Below, in pieces: positions 1 to 13,013 of a stretch of DNA of 64,000 nucleotides (positions are counted from its first letter, which is position 1; each line of letters opens with the position of its first letter). The DNA is from Calliopum simillimum (taxonomy: Eukaryota > Arthropoda > Insecta > Diptera > Lauxaniidae), in NCBI GenBank assembly GCA_951812925.1, contig OX638368.1:3720001-3784000 (forward strand). The letters are read 5' to 3'. A model generated the notes under the pieces. The model searched no databases. It worked only from the letters and a program-made list of their open reading frames with translations, and was not told where the DNA came from. The translations under genes and the position numbers were made by a program.

Positions 1-2975
1 TGCATTTTCAGCTCAGTCAGTTTTGGTGTTCGTAAGTTTTTTTTTTTTTTTAAGTTTAAAAATTTTGTAAAGAACGCAAGTGTGTGTCATTCTCCGCGTA
101 GTTAATTTTTATAAGACTAAACATATTATTTTATCTTTATGTTATTAAATCAATAAATGAATAGAGAGGCTATGCACTATTTTCATTGTGATATTACAAT
201 ATGTACAACATTTTGTCATTCTCCGTTTAGTCGCACAGTAATTCTCCACCTGTTTTTTTTTTTTGTTAGTTTTGCTTAAACCATTTGTTTAAAAAATAAA
301 AATTTCAATTTAGTCTTAAAACACTTAAATAAACTTTTCAAAAATCCAACATAGATTTTTAGGGTTGCCATCTAGTTATTTTCGAAAATCTTATATAACT
401 CTTATGATTTTTGACTAAATTGAAATAGGCTTCTCTTAAGAACAAAAATTTTCAGGGTGGGGAACAAAACAAGGTTCTGGTACATTTTTCGGAGATTTAC
501 CCTCATCTGCTCTTCGTATGCGAGATACATGTTAATGATCACCAGCCAAATTTGAGTTTATTTTCATGGCTGGTTGCTTGTTGTTGTTTATTTTGGCTTT
601 TAGCCAATGTAATTTGACATGTGTTCTTGCCCCTTTGTGAGTTGTTGACACTTGTGAGATTTGAATTTATAGCTTTTTTGCTCTTCAACAGCTGTTACGC
701 TCTTTTTGGAGGCTTGGCATAATACGTGTTGTATTTGTGTATATTTTTAAAGTACACAGTTTTGTTCTACTGTGCGCACATAATCAGATTTGTTTTTTTT
801 TTTGTTTTGGAATTGGCTCAGTTTAATTTTCAATTTTGTTATATATACACGGTGGTTTTTAAAAAAATTCAACTTTTTGAAATACCACCCGCGATTTTTT
901 TCGGGGATAGTGTTGGGGGACCCTTGTAGTATCAGAATCCGGGAACCGCGAAATCGAACGTCCAGCCGTTTTTTTTTTTTCGATATTTTAGTTTTTTTAA
1001 CGATTTTTGAGAATGTCTCGGATTTATATACATATTATGTACACAATATATGTATATACGTACATATATATACTTGTGTATATATATATGTGTAATATAT
1101 ATATATGTAATATATATATATGTATATATATACATACATACATACATATAAAAGGTATCGTTTCCGCACAATTTATTTTAAAAAAAATCGGTTTTTTCGT
1201 ATATAACAAAACACAAACAAAAACCGGATACAGGAATAGTCATTCCAGATGTGATTTTTGATGCTTAATCCGAATCCGGTCTTAGAATTGCTCTATTACT
1301 TCTGGACTTTGAGATATCCTTACATAAATGTTTAAAGGACACCATTTTTTTCCTATTTTTGAAGTTATATAACAAGATAAGGTAATATTATGCCGTAAAA
1401 TTTGGTATGACAGTTAATAGCCCTAGTGTTTTCCTTGAAAACTCAATCAAACCGATAACGATATCTTTTTTTTTGTCGGAGATATCTTTACCTAAAAAGT
1501 TAAAAAAAAGCAAAAACACGATTTTTGGCTTTATTGGATGTTATATGCAGGACACACAAAATTCTTCTGTGAATTTCTATTACCAGGAGCATTTCGTACT
1601 TTCTTTTGGCTTTAAATTGAGCTATCAATGAAAAGGGTCTAAAATGTACCACTGAGGAGTGATAGGATTGAAATTGATTATCTGAGTTGTTTTGAATAAA
1701 AAAAAAAAAAGTTGTTCAAGTCATCCTAACGTTTTAGAGAAAACTTTTCGATAGGAAACTTTTAGCTAATGGTATGACTTTTCCAAAAATGCTGTGTGTT
1801 GTTGCATAAAAGTATTTTTTCTGACTTCAAATCAAAAAATTGGGATGATATAATATAAAGAGTGTTATGTACTAAATTGCTAAAATCAAAAAATGCTGTA
1901 AACATGTTTCTGTTTGCGGCACGGGGATTACTTAATTACGACTCTAGCACCCACTATGAAATTTTAATTAATAACAAAATATATTTTTAAAAGTAGTAGG
2001 TACATCTGAGAAATTTCCTGCATCATTAATTTAAAAAACTATATTGAAATTTCGTATTATTTTGAGTGATTTAAACTACAACATTTTTTTTTGGCATTGA
2101 TATTGAAATGTTGCCAAAAATTTTTGCGAATGACATAAGTTTTGTTTTTTTTTTTGGTTTTTTGAAATGATTTAAAAAATGTTTCATGTCGGTTTTTTTT
2201 TATTAAATGAAAAATAGCTAAAACAATAAAAATAAAACCAAAAAGCAATCCATTTTATTTCAACTAAACAACATATTAACAACATATTAAATACATACAT
2301 ATATTTTGTTTATTTTTTAGCCAAGTTAGTAATAGTAATGAACTAGAATATGCATGCTACTTTCAGAGTCAAATTTTCCAGAAACTTTGGGAAAAAAGCA
2401 CTTTCTCACAAAATCGGTTTCTATTTTACACATCCACTCTAATTGATGCACAAAACCACACAGCTATTAACATTAAGATTAGTGAGATATATAATAAACA
2501 AATAACATAACTAATGCTTTGGCTTAAATTTAAATCTCTCAGATATAACTTATAGATAGAAACGGTAGATACACCGTACGTGTCGCATCTTGTCGTTTCG
2601 CCGTTACTGCGTATCCAGAAGTTATGTAATTAAGCAGCAATATTTTTCTATCTTTTTTCTTTTAAAACAAACATAATTTTTCTATGTGTCGTCTTATCTT
2701 TGTCGCCTTAATGAATTTTGTTTGCTTTCTCACTCACTAACTTAATCTCGTGTCTCGCTCGCACTGTCACAAGGTAAATTTTGCGCGCTCTCGCGTTTGC
2801 GATTTAGTTTTGTGTGGTTTGTGAGGTCGAGGTGAAAACAGTTTTGTAGCAACGCGCTAACACACACACAGCAGATATGCAACAAAAGTGTTTGGCGGCA
2901 CCATAATTAACTGCAACATAACCGCTGTGTGTTATAAGGCATTAGGGTGTTGCAAAAAAAATAGCAAAAAATTTA
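1..2975. other. Intron-like AT-rich sequence, no gene seen
   Basis: Apart from the microsatellite at 1024-1152, I see only AT-rich text. GTCATTCTCCG is doubled at 88 and 218. The stretch 1200-1750 reads like old interspersed repeat. 2570-2890 is more GC-rich (GCGCGCTCTCGCG) but shows no open frame or splice pair I can support. Confidence 0.5.
1024..1152 (+). repeat. TA/TATG microsatellite
   Basis: Alternating TATATA, TATATG, GTAATATATA and CATACATA runs. Several short open frames on both strands come from this simple sequence. Confidence 0.85.
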
Positions 2976-4435
2976 GACTAAAGACCAATGACTAAAGACC
3001 AATGACTAAAGACCAATGACTAAAGACTATAGACTAAAGACTAAAGACTAAAGACTAAAGACTAAAGACTAAAGACTAAAGACTAAAGACTAAAGACTAA
3101 AGACTAAAGACTAAAGACTAAAGACTAAAGGCTAAAGACTAAAGACTAAAGACTAAAGACTAAAGACTAAAGACTAAAGACTAAAGACTAAAGACTAAAG
3201 ACTAAAGACTAAAGACTAAAGACTAAAGACTAAAGACTAAAGACTAAAGACTAAAGACTAAAGACTAAAGACTAAAGACTAAAGACTAAAGACTAAAGAC
3301 TAAAGACTAAAGACTAAAGACTAAAGACTAAAGACTAAAGACTAAAGACTAAAGACTAAAGACTAAAGACTAAAGACTGAAGACTAAAGACTAAAGACTA
3401 AAGACTAAAGACTAAAGACTAAAGACTAAAGACTAAAGACTAAAGACTTAAGACTAAAGACTAAAGACTAAAGACTAAAGACTAAAGACTAAAAACTAAA
3501 GACTAAAGACTAAAGACTAAAGATTAAAGACTAAAGACTAAAGACTAAAGACTAAAGACTAAAGACTAAAGTCTAAAGACTAAAGTCTAAAGACTAAAGA
3601 CTAAAGACTAAAGACTAAACACTAAAGACTAAACACTAAAAACTAAAGACTAAAGACTAAAAACTAAAGACTAAAGACTAAAGACTAAAGACTAAAGACT
3701 AAAAACTAAAGACTAAAGACTAAAGACTAAAGACTAAAGACTAAAGACTAAAGACTAAAGACTAAAGACTAAAGACTAAAGACTAAAGACTAAAGACTAA
3801 AGACTAAAGACTAAAGACTAAAGACTAAAGACTAAAGACTGAAGACTAAAGACTAAAGACTAAAGACTAAAGACTAAAGACTAAAGACTAAAGACTAAAG
3901 ACTAAAGACTAAAGACTAAAGACTAAAGACTAAAGACTAAAGACTAAAGACTAAAGACTAAAGACTAAAGACTAAAGACTAAAGACTAAAGACTAAAGAC
4001 TAAAGACTAAAGACTAAAGACTAAAGACTAAAGACTAAAGACTAAAAACTAAAGACTAAAGACTAAAGACTAAAGACTAAAGACTAAAGACTAAAGACTA
4101 AAGACTAAAGACTAAAGACTAAAGACTAAAGACTAAAGACTAAAGACTAAAGACTAAAGACTAAAGACTAAAGACTAAAGACTTAAGACTTAAGACTTAA
4201 GACTTAAGACTTAAGACTTAAGGCTTAAGACTTAAGACTTAAGACTTAAGACTTAAGACTTGAGACTTGAGACTTGAGACTTGAGACTTGAGACTTAAGA
4301 CTTAAGACTTAAGACTTAAGACCTAAGACTTAAGACTTAAGACTTAAGACTTAAGACTTAAGACTTAAGACTTAAGACTTAAGACTTAAGACTTAAGACT
4401 TAAGACTTAAGGCTAATGACTAAAGACCAAAGGCC
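2976..4435 (+). repeat. Heptanucleotide array (ACTAAAG)n passing into (ACTTAAG)n
   Basis: About 1.4 kb of 7-bp units, roughly 200 copies. It opens with three 14-bp units GACTAAAGACCAAT, becomes nearly pure GACTAAA from about 3027 to 4180, then switches sharply at 4181 to GACTTAA until about 4410, with a short GACTTGA block at 4255-4293. It closes with GACTAAAGACCAAAGG, echoing the opening. Single-base variants are scattered and sometimes clustered (GTCTAAA near 3570, AACTAAA and CACTAAA near 3620-3700). The ACTTAAG part places the palindrome CTTAAG every 7 bases. Confidence 0.98.
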
Positions 4436-5614
4436 CTAAACCAAAACCAAGACCTAGACTGGATAATGGATATTAAAGCTGTAATTTTTATTTCATTCGA
4501 CCTCTGACATTTTCGCATAGCTTTATCACTTAATTTTTTTGATTCGGTTCACCCTATTACGTGGTACTTATGTAGAGTTTTTGCTAGGTAGTTGATAATT
4601 ATGTCAAATTCATGAAAAAAAAAAAAAAAAAAATGCAAATTCAAAAGCTTTAACTTGTTATACAATTTAATTTTCTTATTTAGTAAACATATGATTTTTG
4701 CAACAGAACAACATATTGAATTTCATTTTCATGTTTTTTTTTTATTACATTTACATCTTTCATTCATTGAGGGAATCCGTAGAAATGTTACATATCAATG
4801 CAGTAATATGCAAACCTCTGACTACCTTGCAGGAAAAAATGTGTAGATTGGCATTTCCTTGCATTTTACATAGAAATATTTTGTTACTGTTGGTATGGTC
4901 TTCATGGGGATAACTTTAGATGGTTTATTGTCTAACTTGATTTGCTATATTCAATCAATCAACTTTGTGCATTGCAAAATGCCAGAAATTTGTGATGTAT
5001 TATATGTTGTTGTGACTCGAGTTGAGTGTGCATTTGCTTCATGTTTTATGTGTAAAAAAGTTTTAAATTGCATTAATTTTCATTTCAATTCTACAAATGC
5101 GTATACACATACGTATACATATATGCATTTTGTTATATTTAGATATAACAACAAGCGTATATATGAATATTTAGAATTTTTATAAAAATTTTTTTAATTT
5201 TTTTTTTTTTTTTGCAATTTCTTTACCTTGACAATTGCGCAACATACATTTTTGTATATCAGCGCAGACAATTTAAAATTTATGCGTCGCGGTCAATGTG
5301 CTATTAATTGAATAAATTTATTTTTATTAAAAAATTAAAAAAAAAAAATTCTTCATATTCCTGAGGTATTTTATTAAATTTTGTTTCTTTCATACGAATT
5401 GTAAGTACCTAAACTTTTATTTCAAAAAGTCATTACAGATCTATGATTTTTCTCTGTCACAACCTCAACCACCATTTTTTTAATAACTGTGTTTTCGTTC
5501 TAAGTTCAACAACACGCTACTTCGTTCTGAATAATGAGTAACATATTTGTGCTCGGAAAGAGAACTTTTATAATTTTTGTGGCGAAAATCGTTCAAGAAC
5601 TACTTAACTGCTGT

Positions 5615-6490
5615 TAATCTTCGTTCATTTTATATACATATCTTTAAAAACTGCCTAAAAAAAATTAAAAAAATTTCAGAGTTGCTTAAAAGAAAACATT
5701 TCAATATTAGCATAGTAAAAATTATTAAACAGCATAGTAAAAATTATTGAACAGGAACACAATTTTAATCTTCGTTCATTTTACATACATATCTTTAAAA
5801 ACTGCCTAAAAATTTATAAAAATTTCAGAGTTGCTTGGAAAAAAATATTTTAACATTAGCATAGTAAAAATAATCAAACAGCATAGTAAAAATTTTTGTA
5901 CAGCAATACATTTTAAATCTACATTTTACATGACTATTAAAAACTTCCTAAAAATTGTACAAATATTTCAACAAGAAAATATTTCAATTTTAGCGTAGTA
6001 AAAATTATCAAACAGCTTAGTAAAAATTATTGAACATGAATACATTTTTAATCTTCGTTCATTTTACATACATATCTTTAAAAACTGCCTGAAAAATTTA
6101 TAAAAATTTCAGAGTTGCTTAGAAGAAAACATTTCAATATTAGCATAGTAAAAATGATCAAACAGCATAGTAAAAATTATTGAACAGGAATATATTTTTA
6201 ATTTTCGTTAATCTTCGTTCATTTTACATACATATCTTTAAAAACTGCCTAAAAATTTACAAAAATTTCAAGTTGCTTAGAAGAAAATATTTCATTATTA
6301 GTATGGGAAATATTATCAAACGGCATAGTAAAAATTATTGAACAGGAATTCATTTTTAATCTTCATTAATCTTCGTTCATTCTATATGACTATTAAAAAC
6401 TTCCTTAAAATTTTACATAAAAATATTTCAATGTTAGCATAGTAAAAATTATCAAACAGCATAGTAAAAGTTATTGAACAGGAATAAATA
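5615..6490 (+). repeat. ~151-bp tandem repeat, about six copies
   Basis: The unit runs AATCTTCGTTCATTTTACATACATATC, TTTAAAAACTGCCTAAAA, CAGAGTTGCTTAGAAGAAAA, CATAGTAAAAATTATCAAACAG and CATAGTAAAAATTATTGAACAGGAA. TCGTTC occurs at 5621, 5772, 6055, 6215 and 6372, with a degenerate unit near 5919. Each unit holds a doubled half-motif GCATAGTAAAAATTAT. It is satellite-like and non-coding. Confidence 0.9.
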
Positions 6491-6594
6491 TTATTTTTCT
6501 TTATAGATTAAAATCAATATTAAAGAAAAAAACAATATTAAAATACAATTGGAGTAAAAAAAATAATTAAAATTAAAAAAAAAAATTTTTTTTT

Positions 6595-6700
6595 TTTTTA
6601 CGAAATTGAGATTTGAACCGGGATATCGATTAATCGTGTGATAAATATGAGCGTTGTGATAGATGTGCGCATTAGCCATTAGCACCACTGTCATCATTAT
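6595..6700 (-). ncRNA. tRNA-like (SINE-like) relic with pol III box motifs
   Basis: The minus strand has TGGCTAATGCG, which fits the pol III A box, and about 57 bases later GGTTCAAATCT, which fits the B box. An A-rich tail follows directly. The T-stem does not pair, so this is not a working tRNA. A tRNA-derived SINE head or tRNA pseudogene is the best reading, but chance is possible. Confidence 0.35.
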
Positions 6701-8793
6701 AATGAAGTTGATTGAAATCTTACCAAATTATCAAACATAAAACAAAATTTCCCATCCTGTTCAATAAAGGGTATCATTTAGTTTCGAAAAAATTACCAAA
6801 ATAGCTTGTCTTAGAAAGAAAGAAACAAATTATTATATAATATATAAATTCATTTATCTATGCGATATGATATCTTATCTATTGTCTTTCACTTCAAGTG
6901 AGCCCACTTAATTGAAACTGTCAAAATAGTTCAATTTGTTGCATTCGCATGAGTGAATGTCAATGTTATATGGTCAAAGAAACACCTGTACACATGTAGT
7001 AAGTGTAGTTTCATATCATAAAACGCTTAGCAAACATTGTTGCATTCTATTCAATTAAGAACTAAAAATGGCTTAATATTGAAAAGTTATTCACAGGCTT
7101 TTTCGTAGTGTTTTAAAAACTGAACGATTTTATTTTTTGAAACAAATTATACAGGTTTTCCACTCCAAATTAAATTTTATGCAAATCATAATTAGGGTAT
7201 TATTTAAAATGTGTAAATGCCGCAAAGACCTCGTAAACTCGTAATTGCTGTCAAAATTAACACGAATTTTGACAGTTTTACGAGGTTTTCAAGACATTTA
7301 CACGTTTTAAGGAATACTCTAAATGATATTTTTATAAAGCAAATTAAAATTTTTCCAAATTCAAATTCAGCATCGTGCAAAAAGTTCATTTATATATTAA
7401 TACGCAAGACAAAAACTTGTCCATCTTTTTTTGCTATGTCAGAAATGGAGTACGACTTCAAATTATACACCATTAGAAAAGTATTTGTGTGTAAATGTGC
7501 ACAAAGTTAAAATTATTTTAATATTTTGCCATTAAGCCAGGTAAAATTGTATGCAAATTTTTCAATATTAACAACAACAAAATGCACGGTCATACGAAGA
7601 GAAAGACAGAAAGCATAGCACTGATTTCATATTTTTTGTTTTGTTTTTATTTCGCTTGAATTATACCAGGGATGATAAATAAGCTTTTCGATTTTGTACC
7701 AAATAGCAAGAAAAAGTACAAAAAGTGTCCAAAAAGTACCAAAATTATTTAATACGTTCGTCGAATTTTGACCACTGAGCGATTCTAGTTCAAATCAAAG
7801 AGTAGTATCCTTGCACAAGGCTTAAGTTGATTTGTATAAACATTGATTTGATTTGAAAAAGGTTAATTCTGATTTTCAAAAGGGTTAATTTGAATGTTGA
7901 TAAGATTAATTTGATTTGAAAAAAATTTCAAAATAAGGTGGAAAACCTTCCCCTTTTTTTAGTCAGACTCGAAATATTGCGGCGTTTTCATTTATATATG
8001 TTGGTATCTAAAAAAAGTACACATCGAAGTGTTGTTTCCAGAAATCGATAGTTTTTTTCAAAATCTTTAGTCTACGGTATTTAAGCGCCTCCGTTCTTAT
8101 CAATTTTAAACAGTCGATGTGGTTTCCTTGAAAAATTTACGTCGAGTGCATTAAATTTTTTCAGGTAAAACTGATTCATGATGTGGCAAAGAGTTCAGTT
8201 AGGGGTTTTTTTCTTTGCTCGCCTATTAGAAATTTATGTATTCATGCGCCGCGGCTTTTTCATTGATAAGCGTTTTCAATGGAATGAATTATACGTGTTT
8301 AAGTAGCGCGTAAGGCAAGTCTGCAACGTAATATGCACACGTATGTATGTATGTATGCATGAACGTTTGTATTTTCGTAAAATATAACGTGATGGTCTCT
8401 TATCGAAGAAAAAGAAAAAAATAAATGTCATGCGACAAGATAAAAATAGAAAAATATTTTCACTCGATTTCATAACAAGGTCAATTTATTGCTAAAAAAT
8501 TTATTGTATTTAAGAAAAAAACACAATATAAGTGGCCGAACGATGGTTAAAAACAAAATAAGTCATAAATCATAAGATTTTGTAAACAATTTTGGTCGAA
8601 TCTTTAATTAAAGATTAAACGATTAAAAGATGTTTTTTTTTTTTTTTTTTTAAAATCGTAGTATTTTTCTTTTGCTGACTTTATAAAAATTGTATTAATT
8701 TCCGATCTTGGGATCAATAAATTTTTAATATGATATTAATATTTGTTTTTAATTCCACACTTTAGAAAGACTCTTAAATTGACATTTGCATCA
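6700..8793. other. Intron-like sequence with one short hairpin
   Basis: No gene is supported. At 7227-7293, CCTCGTAAA...CTGTCAAAATT pairs with AATTTTGACAG...TTTACGAGG around a 5-base loop, a split palindrome. The remainder is AT-rich. Confidence 0.5.
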
Positions 8794-9697
8794 TTATACC
8801 CTACACCCAGGGTATATTCACTTTGTCCTTCCGTTTGTAACGCAGAGAAGGAGGCGTGGCAGATATAGAAAAGTATATATATTCTTGATCAGCGTCATCT
8901 CCTGAGGCGATATAGCCATGTCCGTCTGTCTGGCTGGGTGGCTGGCTGGCTGGCTGTGTGTTGAAATACACTTTTTAGGAAAACTAAGCAAGATAATTCA
9001 ATGAAATTGAGTACACTGCCTCCGTCATCAAAGATAGCTCGGAGGATTGAAAATGAGCGAAATCGGTCCACGGACACGCCTACCGCCCATACAAAAAATA
9101 TATTCAAAATGCAATTTTAGGAGTATTTCTTCACGACAATGCAACCGAAATACGCATAAATACTAAAAATTATAAGCGCAAGATCTGAGAAAAAACTGAA
9201 CGAATTCGGAAAAGAGGGCGTGGCACCTCCCATATAATCAAAAGCTTTAAAACGCTATTCTGCAAGCGTTTTTTGAGATATTCGAACCAAATTCGATTCA
9301 GACACTAAAATCATAAATAAAAGCTCTCAACAAAAATTGGGTGAAATGGGACAAGGGGGCGTGGTACTTCCCATATAAGCAAAAGTTTCAAAAGGCTATA
9401 CTGAAAGAGTTTTTTTGAGATAATCCAACCAAACTTCACTCAAACACTTAAGACTATAAATGCACGCTCCAAGTTAAAACTAGACGAACTTGGACAAGAG
9501 GGCGTGGCACCTCCTATATAAGCAAAAGCTGAAAAAGTTTTTCAATCAGACACTAAAAACTATAAATGCAAGCTCTGCACAAAAACTGGGTGAACTCGGA
9601 CAAGGGAGTGTAGCACCTCCCATAAGAGCAAACTTTTATAAATACTGCAGTGTAGGGTATTTAATGTTTGGCCAGGCCAAATTTTACACCCTTACTA
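8794..9697 (+). mobile_element. Helitron-like repeat family, copy 1
   Basis: The copy starts ATACCCTACACCCAGGGTATATTC and ends with a hairpin (TTTGGCCAGGCCAAA), about 13 bases, then CTA next to a T run. Internally about four units of roughly 105-143 bp recur, each with GGACAAGAGGGCGTGGCACCTCCCATATAAGC-type text (at about 9198, 9340, 9483 and 9589). It also carries a GGCTGGCTGGCTGG microsatellite and the GGCGTGGCAGATATAGAAAAGTATATAT block. It has no coding capacity. Four other copies share the ends. Confidence 0.75.
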
Positions 9698-9704
9698 TTT
9701 TTTT

Positions 9705-10080
9705 TTCATTCTGAGAAAAACCAATAGAGCACTTTTGATTATACTGAAAGCCTATTTTGGCTAGAAAAACATGTTTTTTGGTCATAATTTTTTTTCATTA
9801 TAAAATGTATTCCCAAAGGTGCTTTAGAAATAAAGACTATGTTCTTACAAAAATTTTGGCGCTTAAAAATTTTTTATTTTTGTGGTATAGATAATATTCG
9901 GTTCCAAAAATCGATTGTTTTACGTTTTTTAATTACGAGGTCGGAAATACGACTTTTTACATAGAAGAAAGGCATCTACGAAAAAAGTGTTTACGGTAAA
10001 AAATGCTTACAATTGTCCAAAAAAATACGTGCGATTTTTTTCAGAATTTTTTGAGATATTTTATAATTTTTCAAAACTTG
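9705..10080 (+). repeat. Fragment of the 1.97-kb element family, between two Helitron-like copies
   Basis: The sequence from ATTTTGGCTAGAAAAACATGTTTTTTGGTC through TTCGGTTCCAAAAATCGATTG to ACGAAAAAAGTGTTTACGG matches the minus strand of 55980-56330 along its length with many substitutions. It fills the space between inverted copies 1 and 2 of the Helitron-like family. Confidence 0.6.
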
Positions 10081-10121
10081 TTCAAAAAAAAAAAATAAAA
10101 AAAAAAAATAAAAAAATAAAA

Positions 10122-10760
10122 CTAGTAAGGGTGTAACCTTTGACCTGACCAAACATTGAATACCCTACACTGCATTATTTCGAAAATTTTGGTTACATGG
10201 GAGGTACCAAACTCTCTTGTCCGAGTTCACCCTGTTTTTGCTGGGAGCTTGTATTTACTGTTTTTAGTATTTGAGTGAAATTTAGTTGGATTATCTCAAA
10301 AAACTCTTTCAGTATAGCATTTTGAAACTTTTTCTTGTATGGGAGGTGCCACACACTCTTGTCCAAATTCGCTCAGTTTTCGGACAGAGCTTGCGCTAAT
10401 CATTCCTAGCATTTATGTCTATTTTGGTTGCATTGTCCTGAAAAGTACTCTTCAAGTTGGATTTTGAATATATTTTGTGTATGGGTGGTAGGCGTGTCCG
10501 TTGACCGATTTCGATAATTTTGATTCCCACGAGCCAACCTTAACGACGGAGGCAGTGTACCAAATTTCATTGAATTATCTTAGTCAGTTTTCCTAAAAAA
10601 TATATTTCCACACACAGCCAGCCGGCCAGCTAGACAGACAGACGTGGCTATATCAACTCAAGAGATGACGCTGATCAAGAATATAAATACTTTTCCATAC
10701 CTGCCAAGCCTCCTTCTCTGCGTTGCAAACGGAAGGACGCAGTGAATATACCCTGCGTGT
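10122..10760 (-). mobile_element. Helitron-like repeat family, copy 2 (inverted)
   Basis: In the opposite orientation to copy 1 and 425 bp from it, the terminal CTAG lies at 10122-10125, followed inward by the mutated hairpin (TTTGACCTGACCAAA on the + strand). The CACGCCTCC and GGGTGGTAGGCGTGTCCGTTGACCG blocks are recognisable. The other end is slightly shortened, with GGGTATATTC preceded by CACGC. Confidence 0.7.
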
Positions 10761-10769
10761 TTGAGAGAA

Positions 10770-12630
10770 GATAGATAGAAGAAAGAAGAGGATAGAGAGA
10801 GCTAGGTAGATTTTTGAGTGCACAATTGTGCTATGGCTTGCCGGCCACTGGTGTAGGATATAAAAGAAATTGCAAAATCAATCAATTTTCGATTGAAATT
10901 TTTTTTCAGTTTTTTTATGCAAAAATTTGACTTAAGCCTTAAAATACTTAACAATCGTTTACTTTCGCTCACTGTTAGCAAAATACAGAGAGAACTTTAA
11001 TCAAAAAAAGAGTTACAAAACAAGAGAAAAATAAACTCTTAAAACATAATATTCAGAGCGAAATTGTTAGAATATTTAGAGAAGCCGTCACCATGTGAGT
11101 AATTTGAGTATAAGAGAGAAACGCAGAGAAAAACAAATAATGCATGACATCAAAACGGCGCTTAAGCAATTAAGCCCCGGTGCCCATTCTTGACAGCTGT
11201 CAAATTTGCAAATTTATTATCATGATCATGAAAAAAAAAAAAAACAACAAGAGGGTTGAGGACGTAGGAAGTTTCCGATTTGAGTCATATTATTATTTGT
11301 TATTTGCAATGATCGCATATTTTGCATTTTGTTTCATGTTAAATATTTTGTTTGCCTTTTTGGATATGTAATTGTAAACAACAACAATAACAAACAATTA
11401 AACTGAAATTCATATGAGTAAGCAAATTGCGTCCATATAACAAACTAAAAACGGTTAGCAAGTAATCGGTATTGAAAATAAATTAATTTGTTTATGCGAT
11501 TTTGAATTTCTGAAGAAGGAGCAAAACAGTAAAAGAATTCATCAACATCACGCCATTTTTGTACGAGAGATTGTGTATTTTCCATTTATTGTTTAATTAA
11601 AGCAATCAACAATTAAACAAAATTTGATGTTGCAAATTTTGTGTAGAAAAAAAGTAAAAAAAATAACACAAAAAAATTGTTGTTGTTCATTAGAAGCAGC
11701 ACAAAAAAAGCGAACAAAACGTAACCGAAAGCTACTTCTGTACGGGTTAGCCAAATTCGAGTGACCCACTTTTGTGCGCTACACAGAGTGAAATGTGAAA
11801 GAACTAAAGAAACACAAAATTTCTTAGTTTGTTTTGGCAAAATATTTAAATTTAATTTTTGGCACATAGACCGCATTATTTTTAGTTTGCAAAATACATT
11901 ATTCACTACACTTTACATACGTCATTTGTTTCCACTGTTAGGAGTTTTTCCAGCATAAATGCAAATACAACAATCAATGCAATTTAGCATAGCAACAGTT
12001 TTGTTGCGAATCGGGCTAGTGTCTGTTGTTTTGTTTTGTTTTGCATTAATTGAAATAAATATAAATGACAATGTTGTTTTGTTGTTTGTAACTGTATTCT
12101 TTGATAAACAATTCAATAAAAATTTGTAAACAAATGTATGTGATGGCAATGTGACAAACATATACACTCAGTAAGAGGAATGCCACAATGTTTACTTACA
12201 TAGCATCAGCATGTTCGTTAGTAGGGTGGATTGAAAACTCTATGTAACGTAATAGCGCAAAATATACTAAACCAATTTTAATAATTTTTATTTTAAACCA
12301 TTCTATTTGTGCTAAAGAGCATACTGGCGTACGTATTTTTTTGATTTGTTTTAAAGATAATAATTTTTTTTAATTTGAAGTTGCAAAAAAAAGAAAAAAA
12401 ATAAAAATAAAAATGCATGCAAGTTGTTGTTATTGTCTTTTCCGTATCTATCACTTATTGCTTTTTATTCTTGTAAAGAGAATATAGAATTCGATGTTAA
12501 GAAAGTGATTTTATCAGTGATGCCACACCAAATTTGTTGTTTTTGGACTTTTACCGTTTTTTTCAGTGTACAAAATATAAATAGTACCCTACGTATTCCA
12601 ATAAGAGCTGTCTGATCACGTGAATTCGTA
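10770..12630. other. Intron-like AT-rich sequence, nothing identified
   Basis: Several frames of 60-97 codons occur on both strands but consist of low-complexity hydrophobic or lysine-rich text and lack recognisable motifs. Confidence 0.5.
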
Positions 12631-12632
12631 CT

Positions 12633-12790
12633 ACACAGGTATGTGAATTTGGTAAAGTTCGTACCTTTGATACGAAACTTCGTACTATTCGTAACTCGTA
12701 CTTTTCGTACCTCGTACTTTTTGTATCTCGTACATTGTACTTTTCGTACCTCGTACTTACTTCTTTCGTACCCCGTATGAGTTAATACGA
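12633..12790 (+). repeat. CGTAC-rich degenerate minisatellite
   Basis: Repeats of TTCGTACCTCGTACTT with one- and two-base changes over about 160 bp. CGTAC/GTACG is nearly palindromic, so the region can fold on itself. Confidence 0.75.
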
Positions 12791-13013
12791 AAGTTCAGAA
12801 GCGACCAAGGTATCAAATAGGTGCCACGCCCACTATTTAACGATTAATAAAAAAAAATAACATTTAACACGTTGTATCTCGGAAACCACGGACGCTATTT
12901 CCACAAAATTCGGCAGGTAGGTGCCCCACATAAATAGCATACGCTGACCAAAAAGTGGGCTCAATCGAATAATGCCACGCCTACTTTTTAATTACTCAAT
13001 TTCTAATACCGAT

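Noticed and set aside
2570..2890. Possible promoter in a locally GC-richer stretch
   Set aside because: No convincing initiator/DPE or TATA arrangement and no downstream open frame. GC content alone is not enough.
2976..4435. Telomere-like array
   Set aside because: The unit is ACTAAAG/ACTTAAG, not an arthropod TTAGG-type repeat, flies generally lack telomerase repeats, and the array is internal.
5615..6490. CRISPR-like array
   Set aside because: Units of 151 bp are repeated as a whole without short fixed repeats and unique spacers, and the context is eukaryotic.
6595..6700. Functional tRNA gene
   Set aside because: A and B boxes are present but the T-stem does not pair and no complete cloverleaf can be drawn, so it is only listed as a SINE-like relic.
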